Assembly (NCBI GenBank): GCA_023301405.1
Contig: JALZUX010000627.1
Span: 1-5,523, forward strand
Source: Granulosicoccaceae bacterium
GTDB lineage: Bacteria; Pseudomonadota; Gammaproteobacteria; Granulosicoccales; Granulosicoccaceae
Length of the DNA stretch: 5,523 nucleotides
Reading direction: 5' to 3'
This document shows positions 1 through 5,523 of this stretch, piece by piece (within the stretch, counting starts at the first letter, position 1; each line of letters opens with the position of its first letter). The notes under the pieces were generated by a model. That model was given only the letters and a program-made list of their open reading frames with translations. It ran no database searches and had not been told where the DNA came from. The translations under genes were made by a program, and so were the position numbers.

Positions 1-437
1 GTACGTACTAGCACCGGTGCTGCACCAACCACCATTGCCGACTGCACATCTCGAAGCGAATCCCCCACCAGTGGCACACCGGCAAGCTCAATATCCAGAC
101 GCTCCATGACGCTATGCAACATTCCAGGGCGAGGCTTACGACAGTCACAATCATCATCAGGCTTATGCGGGCAAATAAAGATCGCGTCTATACGCCCCCC
201 GCCATTTGCTACCGCCTGGTTCATGCGCTCATGGATCGCCTGAAGGTCTTCAATAGTCAGAAGGCCGCGTGCAATGCCGGACTGATTGGTAACAACAATG
301 ACCCGATAATCCGCTTGACACAATCTTGCTATTGCCTCGATGCTTCCTTCGATAGGCACCCATTCGCTATCTGTCTTTATGTAGTCATTTGATTCTTCAT
401 TTATCACTCCATCGCGATCGAGGATAACAAGCTTCAT
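1..437 (-). CDS. gmhB: D-glycero-beta-D-manno-heptose 1,7-bisphosphate 7-phosphatase, partial (C-terminus beyond the window)
   Basis: HAD-family phosphatase that removes the 7-phosphate of D,D-heptose 1,7-bisphosphate in the cytoplasm, a step towards ADP-heptose for the LPS inner core. The 145 complete codons visible carry all the family signatures: motif I DRDG at residues 7-10 (nucleophile D7, acid/base D9), motif II VVTNQSG around T50, the zinc-binding cysteines and histidine C89-P-H91 and C97-D-C99, motif III K101 in RKPRPGM, and motif IV GDSLRD with D126 and D130. The short spacing between CPH and CDC resembles the Pseudomonas form more than the longer E. coli loop. E. coli GmhB is about 190 residues, so roughly a quarter is missing on the left. 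ATG 437 is the first ATG after an in-frame TGA; the ribosome site is weak (GAG at 446-448). It lies 96 bases after glyS on the same strand and is probably co-transcribed. In related genomes plsC often follows. Confidence 0.93.
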   Translation of the reverse strand, partial: MKLVILDRDGVINEESNDYIKTDSEWVPIEGSIEAIARLCQADYRVIVVTNQSGIARGLLTIEDLQAIHERMNQAVANGGGRIDAIFICPHKPDDDCDCRKPRPGMLHSVMERLDIELAGVPLVGDSLRDVQSAMVVGAAPVLVR

Positions 438-499
438 ATTTTCTACTCACACTTAAAGCAGTGAAGGGACAACACTAAACAAAAGGAGCACGCCACCCA

Positions 500-543
500 G
501 CCTGCCCCTCCCGAAGCATAATAAGGCAGGCAATTAAGCCTGC
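500..543 (-). terminator. Inverted repeats at the glyS 3' end; weak terminator or mRNA-end structure
   Basis: GCAGGC (526-531) and GCCTGC (538-543) form a perfect 6-bp stem with a 6-base loop that contains the glyS stop codon. A second partner, GCCTGCC (500-506), can pair instead with GGCAGGC (525-531), so the two hairpins exclude each other. On the minus strand the first stem is followed by CTTATTATG, which is not a proper T-run, so a full factor-independent terminator is not supported. It may cause partial termination or RNA processing before gmhB, or have no function. Confidence 0.25.
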
Positions 544-2609
544 AACACACTCAGATCAGCTACATGCGAAAACAGGCCACGCATTTCAGACAATACCGCT
601 AGGCGATTTTCCCTGACCTGCTTGTCTTCTGCCATCACCATGACTTCATCAAAATATTTATCTACCGGCTCACGCAGTTGCGCCAGTGCCTGAAGTGCTT
701 CGGTATAATTCCCAGCCGCGAATAACGGCTCGACAGTTAATTTGCTGGCCGCGACAGCCTCATGCAGGTCAGATTCTATTTTGCCATCAAACAAAGCGGC
801 ATCAATAGTCGCGCCTGTAGCAGCCGCATTTTTCTTTAAAATATTATTGGTGCGCTTATTAGCTGCAGCAAGACTTTGTGCTTCAGGTAGTTGACTGAAG
901 GCTTGCACTGCTTTTATGCGTCGATCAAAGTCCAGCGGAGAAGTTGGTCGAACCGCCGACACGGCATCAAAAATTTGCGCGCCAATTCCCTGTGCACTGT
1001 AATAAGCCCGCAATCGCTCCAACATAAAATCAAACACTTCAGCAGAAGTTTTATCTGCATCAATTTTATCACTTAGCCCTGTTGCCGCTAGGTTTAGCAG
1101 CTGCTGCAAATCCAAGTCAAGCTCACATTCAATCATTGTGCGAAGCACCCCTAAGGATAATCGTCGCAAAGCAAACGGATCTTTTACGCCCGTTGGCTTC
1201 TGACCAATACCAAAAATCCCCACCAGTGTATCAAGACGATCTGCAATTGCGAGCGACTGTCCCACCGTTGATGCAGCAAGATCATCATCGGCGTAGCGAG
1301 GCAAGTACTGTTCACTCAGCGCATGTGCAACTGGCGCAGGTTCACCTTCAAGATTAGCGTAGTATTCACCCATAATGCCTTGCACGGACGGAAACTCTCC
1401 AACCATCTCTGTCATTAAATCACACTTGGACAATTGCGCAGCACGCTTGGTATGCGCGGCATCAGCACCTATCATTGCACCGATTTTTTCAGCCAGAACT
1501 CCGGTTCTTTCTGTTTTTTCAAAAACGCTGCCCAGTTTAGTCTGAAACACTACATTTTTTAGAGTCTGTGCATGATCGACAAGTGCTTTCTTGCGATCCT
1601 GCTGCCAGAAGAACATCGCATCTGCCAAGCGCGGGCGAATAACCACCTCATTGCCGGTGCGCACTGTCTCTATGTTTTCGCTATCGATATTCGATATAGT
1701 GATGAATCGCGGTAACAATTTTCCAGTGTCATCAAATAATGGAAAATACTTTTGATTTGCCTTCATCGTTGTGATCAATACTTCAGAGGGTAATTCAAGA
1801 TACTTCTCGTCAAAGTTACCCGCCACTGGCACCGGCCACTCAACCAATGCTGTTACCTCATCAAGCAGACCCTGATCAACAACGGCATTGCCGCCAATCT
1901 CCGTGGCAGTTTTGGCAACACCCTTTGCTATTATGTCTCGCCTTTCATTGAAGTCGGCGATAACCATTCCTTGATCGCGCAGGGCTGATCGGTAATCGCC
2001 CGGGCTTGCAATACTGATGGTGCCATTGCTGTGGAAGCGATGACCACGAGTATGACGGCCAGCATCAAGACCCAGTAGGTTAACCGGCACTATATCTTCA
2101 CCTAATAGCATTATCAGCCAGTGAGCGGGACGCACAAAGTCCACATCATGATCACCCCAACGCATTCGTTTCGGGATAGGTAAAGCCGACACAGAAGCCG
2201 CGACGATACCGGGCAGCAATTCTGCGGTGTCTGCGCCTTTTTGTTCGATGTTGCAAACCAGCCATTCACCTTTGTCGGTGGACAGACGTTCAAGGTCAGC
2301 GACTTCAGCACCAACCGATTTGGCAAACCCACTGGCCGCTTTACTAGGATTTCCATCGCTATCAAAAGCAGCGGCGACTGCCGGGCCCCGCTTTTGAATT
2401 TTACTGTCCTGCTGACGGGTAGACAGTGACTCGATATGTACTGCCAACCTTCGCGGTGATGCATAGACATGGCACTCACCCGACCCAAGCTTGGCATCTG
2501 TTAGACCTTTAACAATGCCTTCTGCAAGCGCATTTGCAAGCTTAACCAGCGCTTTAGGTGGAAGTTCTTCAGTGCCTATCTCGACAAGAAAATCTGCTGC
2601 ATCAACCAT
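534..2609 (-). CDS. glyS: Glycine--tRNA ligase beta subunit
   Basis: Beta subunit of the alpha2-beta2 glycyl-tRNA synthetase. It provides most tRNA recognition, while GlyQ carries the catalytic site. The 691-residue product matches the usual length (E. coli 689). It opens with [15 protein letters not shown] (residues 7-21), the family signature. The central segment has RMRW (148-151), RPAHWL near 160, [17 protein letters not shown] starting near 395, the block [18 protein letters not shown] near 453-470 and KDPFALRR at 476-483. The C-terminus has [11 protein letters not shown] and [15 protein letters not shown], typical of the DALR-like anticodon-binding region, and ends VADLSVLQA as expected. 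A GTG at 2618 would add three residues but has no room for a ribosome site. ATG 2609 sits 9 bases after GAGG and directly precedes the conserved N-terminus, so I prefer it. It overlaps the glyQ stop by 8 bases, indicating translational coupling and equal subunit supply. No disruption seen. Confidence 0.97.
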   Translation of the reverse strand: MVDAADFLVEIGTEELPPKALVKLANALAEGIVKGLTDAKLGSGECHVYASPRRLAVHIESLSTRQQDSKIQKRGPAVAAAFDSDGNPSKAASGFAKSVGAEVADLERLSTDKGEWLVCNIEQKGADTAELLPGIVAASVSALPIPKRMRWGDHDVDFVRPAHWLIMLLGEDIVPVNLLGLDAGRHTRGHRFHSNGTISIASPGDYRSALRDQGMVIADFNERRDIIAKGVAKTATEIGGNAVVDQGLLDEVTALVEWPVPVAGNFDEKYLELPSEVLITTMKANQKYFPLFDDTGKLLPRFITISNIDSENIETVRTGNEVVIRPRLADAMFFWQQDRKKALVDHAQTLKNVVFQTKLGSVFEKTERTGVLAEKIGAMIGADAAHTKRAAQLSKCDLMTEMVGEFPSVQGIMGEYYANLEGEPAPVAHALSEQYLPRYADDDLAASTVGQSLAIADRLDTLVGIFGIGQKPTGVKDPFALRRLSLGVLRTMIECELDLDLQQLLNLAATGLSDKIDADKTSAEVFDFMLERLRAYYSAQGIGAQIFDAVSAVRPTSPLDFDRRIKAVQAFSQLPEAQSLAAANKRTNNILKKNAAATGATIDAALFDGKIESDLHEAVAASKLTVEPLFAAGNYTEALQALAQLREPVDKYFDEVMVMAEDKQVRENRLAVLSEMRGLFSHVADLSVLQA

Positions 2610-3525
2610 GATTGGCACCCTCAGCGGCGGCTTGTTCGAGTAGCGGGAAGTCGAGTTTCTCTCGTGCAGCCAGATACGCTTCGGCTACCCCCCTTGCCTG
2701 TTGCCGAATACGCAAAATAAAGCGCTGCCGTTCTGTTACTGAAATCGCATGGCGCGCATCCAGTAGGTTGAAAGTATGCGATGTGGCAAGCACTTGTTCA
2801 TACGCCGGCATCGACAGCTCTAATTCTATTAAACGCTGCGCTTCCGCTTCATGGTGATCAAATGCAACAAACAGAGAATCAATACTGGCGTGTTCAAAAT
2901 TGTAGGCAGATTGTTCTATTTCATTTTGCAGATAGACATCGCCATAAGTGACTACCTGGTTACCAGATCTGGACCAAACCAGATCATAAACACTGTCGAC
3001 CCCTTGCATGTACATAGCTAAGCGCTCTAGCCCGTAGGCAATTTCACCCATGACCGGTCGGCACTCAAGACCGCCTACTTGTTGAAAATAAGTAAACTGA
3101 GTGACTTCCATGCCGTTAAGCCAGACCTCCCAACCCAGACCCCAGGCGCCCAGCGTAGGTGATTCCCAGTTATCTTCCACAAAGCGTATGTCGTGAACTA
3201 GCGGATCAAAACCCAGCGCTTTCAAAGACCCCAAGTACAGCTCTTGGAACTCAGCCGGTGACGGCTTCATCACCACTTGAAACTGAAAGTAGTGCTGCAA
3301 ACGATTGGGGTTCTCCCCGTAACGTCCGTCAGTAGGTCGGCGGGAACTTTGCACATGGCAGGCGTTCCATGGCTCGGGGCCAATGGCACGCAAGAATGTA
3401 GAAGTGTGGAAGGTACCTGCTCCAACTTGCATATCTAATGGTTGCTGAACAATACAACCCTGCTCACTCCAATAGTGTTGAAGTGCCGCGATCAGACCCT
3501 GGAATGTGGTCAATTCAAATTGCAA
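2602..3525 (-). CDS. glyQ: Glycine--tRNA ligase alpha subunit
   Basis: Catalytic subunit of the tetrameric bacterial glycyl-tRNA synthetase, a class II enzyme that activates glycine with ATP and charges tRNA-Gly in the cytoplasm. The 307 residues compare with 303 in E. coli, and the two align almost throughout. Visible signatures are TFQGLI (7-12), [12 protein letters not shown] (28-39), the motif 2 region [20 protein letters not shown] (61-80), [20 protein letters not shown] (115-134), [14 protein letters not shown] (142-155), the motif 3 region [13 protein letters not shown] (160-172), and SFNLLDAR/SVTERQR-type sequence (TFNLLDAR 251-258, [13 protein letters not shown] 262-274). The start is TTG at 3525. 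GGAG lies 7 bases upstream (CTCC at 3533-3536 on the plus strand), and residues [10 protein letters not shown] line up with the E. coli N-terminus. The next in-frame ATG (residue 32) would remove conserved sequence. First gene of the leftward unit, overlapping glyS by 8 bases. Confidence 0.97.
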   Translation of the reverse strand: MQFELTTFQGLIAALQHYWSEQGCIVQQPLDMQVGAGTFHTSTFLRAIGPEPWNACHVQSSRRPTDGRYGENPNRLQHYFQFQVVMKPSPAEFQELYLGSLKALGFDPLVHDIRFVEDNWESPTLGAWGLGWEVWLNGMEVTQFTYFQQVGGLECRPVMGEIAYGLERLAMYMQGVDSVYDLVWSRSGNQVVTYGDVYLQNEIEQSAYNFEHASIDSLFVAFDHHEAEAQRLIELELSMPAYEQVLATSHTFNLLDARHAISVTERQRFILRIRQQARGVAEAYLAAREKLDFPLLEQAAAEGANHG

Positions 3526-3619
3526 GGGATTACTCCGGACGATAAATGGATTAATGACTGACAGACGCTACTGGTGAATTGCTAGTGCAAAGCAAGTGCA
3601 ACGGCGCTGTCGGCTGGGT

Positions 3620-3648
3620 ATTCTAGCGCGAGGGTCGACTGATATACA
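3620..3648 (-). promoter_or_regulatory. Candidate proximal glyQ promoter
   Basis: On the minus strand TAGAAT (plus positions 3620-3625) matches the sigma-70 -10 consensus at 5 of 6 positions. It lies 17 bases from TGTATA (3643-3648), a poor -35 with 3 of 6 matches. Transcription would begin near 3613, giving a leader of roughly 90 bases before the TTG start. Weak evidence from consensus matching only; the upstream candidate at 3678-3708 is an alternative. Confidence 0.25.
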
Positions 3649-3677
3649 GGCGCAGTCTCGTGCTCAGCCAAGTTTCT

Positions 3678-3708
3678 CTTATATGGTGTACAATGGCCGG
3701 TTTGGCAA
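3678..3708 (-). promoter_or_regulatory. Candidate distal glyQ promoter
   Basis: Read on the minus strand, TTGCCA (plus 3703-3708) matches the -35 consensus at 5 of 6 bases, and TATAAG (plus 3678-3683) matches the -10 consensus at 5 of 6. The spacer is 19 bases, longer than the ideal 17. The start would fall near 3670, leaving a leader of about 145 bases. The match is better than the proximal candidate for sequence but worse for spacing. Confidence 0.3.
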
Positions 3709-3796
3709 GCAACACATAACAACGTACCCTAGCTGGGTGGGTTCAAATCAAAAAATCAAACAAGCAACTGATTTTAAACATATTATTTAACATGAC

Positions 3797-3820
3797 CGCT
3801 CAATAAAACAGTGCTGAGCG
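3797..3820. repeat. Inverted repeat upstream of glnA, possible operator
   Basis: CGCTCA (3797-3802) and TGAGCG (3815-3820) are exact inverted copies separated by 12 bases. The whole is 24 bases long, centred about 50 bases before the start site expected from the extended -10 element at 3843-3851. That position and size would suit a dimeric regulator. It could equally be a chance repeat or a hairpin in a transcript from further upstream. It does not match the NtrC consensus (TGCACC-N5-GGTGCA). Confidence 0.25.
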
Positions 3821-3842
3821 TCTGTGAACCGCGTAAACAACA

Positions 3843-3851
3843 TGCCATAAT
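3843..3851 (+). promoter_or_regulatory. Candidate extended -10 promoter element for glnA
   Basis: TGCCATAAT combines the TGn extension with CATAAT, 5 of 6 matches to the sigma-70 -10 consensus. Bases at the -35 position (near 3823-3828) do not match well, as is common for extended -10 promoters. Transcription would start near 3858, giving a leader of about 53 bases. Another AT-rich hexamer, TATTAT at 3781-3786, is a less convincing alternative. Confidence 0.35.
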
Positions 3852-3910
3852 TCAAATTTATTCTTAACAACACAACATCAATTAAACAGCTAACCACGAT
3901 TGAGGGCGCC

Positions 3911-5320
3911 ATGACCGCAAAAGCCGTACTTAAAATGATGGATGACAACTCTGTCTCCTTCGTCGATTTTCGATTCACTGATACGAAAGGCAAAGAGCAC
4001 CACGTAACCGTACCAACGAGTCAAATCGACGAAGATGCTTTCGAAGAAGGCAAAATGTTCGACGGCTCATCGATCTCTGGCTGGAAAGGTATCGATGCCT
4101 CAGACATGATTCTAATGCCTGACACCTCAACCATGGTGATGGATCCGTTCACCGAAGAAGCACAACTGAATATTCGTTGCGATGTAATCGAGCCTGACAC
4201 CATGCAGGGTTACGGTCGCGATCCACGCTCTGTTGCGCATCGTGCCGAAGCTTACATGCAGTCGCAAAAAATTGCTGACACTGCATTCTTTGGTCCCGAA
4301 CCGGAATTCTTCATCTTCGATGATGTTCGTTGGGGCACCGACATGGGCAGCACCTTCTTCCAGATCGACTCGGACGAAGCTGCCTGGAATACCGGTAAAG
4401 AAATGGCTGGCGGCAACTCCGGCCACCGTCCTGGAGTTAAAGGCGGCTACTTTCCAGTACCACCGGTCGACTCACTACACGATATCCGCTCTGAAATGTG
4501 TGTCGTCATGGAGCAAATGGGCGTTGAAGTTGAAGTACATCACCACGAAGTCGGCACCGCTGGACAATGTGAAATCGGCACCAAATTCGACACTCTGGTA
4601 AAGCGTGCTGACCAAGTTCAAATCATGAAATACGTTATTCATAATGTGGCGCACCTGCATGGCAAAACAGCGACATTCATGCCGAAGCCACTGGTAGGCG
4701 ACAATGGTAGTGGCATGCACGTACATATGTCACTAGCAAAAGATGGCACTAATCTTTTTGCTGGCGATGAGTACGGTGGCCTTTCGGAAATGGCCCTGCA
4801 CTACATTGGCGGCATTATTAAGCACGCTAAAGCGGTCAACGCTTTCTCGAATGCTTCTACCAACAGCTACAAGCGATTGGTCCCCGGATTCGAGGCACCT
4901 GTAATGCTTGCCTACTCTGCACGTAACCGTTCGGCATCCGTTCGAATTCCTCACGTTTCAAGCCCTAAGGCGCGACGCATCGAGGTACGGTTCCCCGATC
5001 CAACCGGCAACCCTTACCTGACCTTCACCGCACTATTGATGGCCGGCCTTGATGGTATCAAAAACAAAATCCACCCTGGTGATGCCATGGACAAAGATCT
5101 TTATGATCTACCAGCCGAAGAAGCCAAAGCAATTCCACAAGTTGCTCACTCACTTGATCAAGCACTTGAAGCACTAGACGGTGATCGTGAATTCCTTACC
5201 GCCGGTGGCGTGATGAGCGATGACATGATCGATGCCTACATTGCACTGAAAATGGAGGAAGTCACTCGCCTGCGAATGGCAACTCACCCTGTTGAGTTTG
5301 ATCAGTACTACAGCCTCTAA
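3911..5320 (+). CDS. glnA: Glutamine synthetase, type I (GSI-beta, adenylylation-regulated)
   Basis: Makes glutamine from glutamate, ammonium and ATP; the cytoplasmic dodecamer is the main high-affinity route of ammonium assimilation. The 469 residues equal the E. coli length and align without gaps in the catalytic core. The beta-grasp N-terminal domain (about 1-105) ends after [12 protein letters not shown] (49-60, with D51). Expected metal ligands are all present: E130 and E132 in GPEPEFF, E213 and E221 in [12 protein letters not shown]270 in [10 protein letters not shown], and E358 in [10 protein letters not shown]. Also present are the E328 flap residue in VPGFEAP and substrate arginines R340, R345 and R360. 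Tyr398 in [11 protein letters not shown] (codon 5102-5104) corresponds to E. coli Tyr397, so control by GlnE adenylylation is expected. ATG 3911 follows GAGG (3902-3905) and gives the family's normal N-terminus. A terminator follows the stop, so the gene is probably monocistronic. Confidence 0.98.
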   Translation: MTAKAVLKMMDDNSVSFVDFRFTDTKGKEHHVTVPTSQIDEDAFEEGKMFDGSSISGWKGIDASDMILMPDTSTMVMDPFTEEAQLNIRCDVIEPDTMQGYGRDPRSVAHRAEAYMQSQKIADTAFFGPEPEFFIFDDVRWGTDMGSTFFQIDSDEAAWNTGKEMAGGNSGHRPGVKGGYFPVPPVDSLHDIRSEMCVVMEQMGVEVEVHHHEVGTAGQCEIGTKFDTLVKRADQVQIMKYVIHNVAHLHGKTATFMPKPLVGDNGSGMHVHMSLAKDGTNLFAGDEYGGLSEMALHYIGGIIKHAKAVNAFSNASTNSYKRLVPGFEAPVMLAYSARNRSASVRIPHVSSPKARRIEVRFPDPTGNPYLTFTALLMAGLDGIKNKIHPGDAMDKDLYDLPAEEAKAIPQVAHSLDQALEALDGDREFLTAGGVMSDDMIDAYIALKMEEVTRLRMATHPVEFDQYYSL

Positions 5321-5330
5321 GGCGTTATCC

Positions 5331-5361
5331 AAACAGCGAAGCGCTACTGCTTCGCTGTTTT
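5331..5361 (+). terminator. Factor-independent terminator of glnA
   Basis: AAACAGCGAAGC (5331-5342) and GCTTCGCTGTTT (5349-5360) form a perfect 12-bp stem with a 6-base loop GCTACT. The 3' arm ends in TTTT (5358-5361). It begins 10 bases after the glnA stop codon. The 5' arm begins with AAA, so some activity in the reverse direction is possible. Confidence 0.88.
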
Positions 5362-5375
5362 CCACATTAGTTCGG

Positions 5376-5427
5376 CTAAAATTTAGTATTTAGGCCTAAA
5401 AAATGAGTAGCTTTTCACCACGCTACT
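5376..5427. repeat. Cluster of palindromes upstream of the 5447 start
   Basis: Three adjacent symmetric elements lie between the glnA terminator and the next gene: CTAAAATTTAG (5376-5386), the perfect 12-base palindrome TTTAGGCCTAAA (5389-5400), and a hairpin AGTAGC (5406-5411) with GCTACT (5422-5427) around a 10-base loop. The hairpin ends just before the ribosome site at 5433. TAAAAT at 5377-5382 resembles a -10 box, but its -35 region would fall inside the terminator stem. They may be operator or mRNA-leader structures; function is unproven. Confidence 0.3.
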
Positions 5428-5446
5428 AACTTGGAGCTCTCGTATC

Positions 5447-5523
5447 GTGAGGGACCACTTCACTACATTTTTTTTCGTGACAGCCATCACACTCGCCTCA
5501 GGATCTGCAGTCGGTGGTATCTA
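5447..5523 (+). CDS. N-terminus of a probable exported protein, partial
   Basis: An open frame starts with GTG at 5447, 10 bases after GGAG (5433-5436), and stays open to the window edge. The first in-frame stop upstream is TAG at 5408, and there is no ATG between. The 25 visible residues begin MRDHFTTFFFVTAITLASGS and continue AVGGI; the last two bases (TA) would give Tyr if not a stop. This has the layout of a secretion signal: a short N-region with Arg, a hydrophobic stretch at about residues 5-17, then small residues (ASGSAVGG) suited to signal peptidase I. Many gammaproteobacteria encode a small DUF4124 periplasmic protein between glnA and ntrB-ntrC, and the GGIY end would suit the start of such a domain. 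That is inference from gene order, since too little is visible to identify the family. Confidence 0.55.
   Translation, partial: MRDHFTTFFFVTAITLASGSAVGGI

Larger units (their letters stand above)
3526..3910. other. Divergent non-coding spacer between glyQ and glnA
   Basis: This 385-base stretch separates two divergently transcribed units and should hold both promoters. Short open frames occur in it but have no ribosome sites, no family resemblance and no recognisable protein. I see candidate minus-strand promoters (around 3620-3708), an extended -10 element for glnA (3843-3851), an inverted repeat CGCTCA-N12-TGAGCG (3797-3820) and a 7-base direct repeat AGTGCAA at 3584-3590 and 3595-3601. 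The part nearest glnA is clearly A+T-rich. No tRNA, T-box or other structured RNA could be supported. Confidence 0.8.

Noticed and set aside
114..392. Plus-strand open frame of 92 codons at the left end
   Set aside because: It lies antisense to gmhB, whose minus-strand product shows every catalytic and zinc-binding motif. The plus-strand product has no recognisable features.
2114..2497. Minus-strand 127-codon open frame inside glyS
   Set aside because: It is in another frame within well-conserved glyS codons and resembles no family; it is a shadow frame.
3526..3710. Possible T-box or glycine riboswitch in the glyQ leader
   Set aside because: No T-box consensus bulge or leader terminator is visible, and T-box control of glyQS is not expected in gammaproteobacteria.
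3738..3750. GGTTCAAATC, resembling a tRNA T-loop
   Set aside because: The following bases (AAAAAATC) cannot close a T-stem, and no acceptor, anticodon arm or CCA end is found around it.
3596..3993. Short open frames in the glyQ-glnA spacer (3596-3790 plus and 3787-3993 minus)
   Set aside because: Neither has a convincing ribosome site or protein-like features, and the second runs antisense into the start of glnA.
4233..4601. Plus-strand 122-codon open frame inside glnA
   Set aside because: Out-of-frame shadow of glnA, which is conserved throughout this interval.
1..5523. An undescribed system, mobile element or defence cassette
   Set aside because: All long frames are complete or edge-cut housekeeping genes in a known order. 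I see no transposase, integrase, attachment site, CRISPR-type repeat array or gene of unusual composition.

Overview
The window looks like a piece of a gammaproteobacterial chromosome of moderate GC content. Three things point there. Glycyl-tRNA synthetase is of the bacterial split alpha/beta type (glyQ, glyS). A GmhB-type heptose phosphatase for LPS core synthesis follows it. On the other side is a glutamine synthetase of the GSI-beta type, the same length as the Escherichia coli enzyme and with its adenylylation tyrosine. The order glyQ-glyS-gmhB is known from Pseudomonas and related gammaproteobacteria. I cannot name a genus from the sequence alone.

Layout, left to right. Bases 1-437 hold the 5' part of gmhB on the minus strand, cut by the window edge. 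A 96-base gap with short inverted repeats follows. Next come glyS (534-2609, minus) and glyQ (2602-3525, minus), which overlap by 8 bases, so one leftward unit reads glyQ -> glyS -> gmhB. A 385-base non-coding divergent spacer (3526-3910) separates this unit from glnA (3911-5320, plus). glnA ends in a strong factor-independent terminator (5331-5361). After a short spacer with palindromes, a new plus-strand reading frame starts at a GTG (5447) with a signal-peptide-like N-terminus and runs off the window.

The genes serve housekeeping roles: GlyQ and GlyS form the tetramer that charges tRNA-Gly, GmhB acts in ADP-heptose synthesis for lipopolysaccharide, and GlnA assimilates ammonium. The two transcription units are divergent and functionally unrelated.

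I found no mobile element, CRISPR array, RNA gene or defence-like cassette, and no evidence for an undescribed system. The points worth a second look are modest: start-codon choices (TTG for glyQ), the control region of glnA, which has no recognisable sigma-54 site, and the partial secreted protein after glnA.
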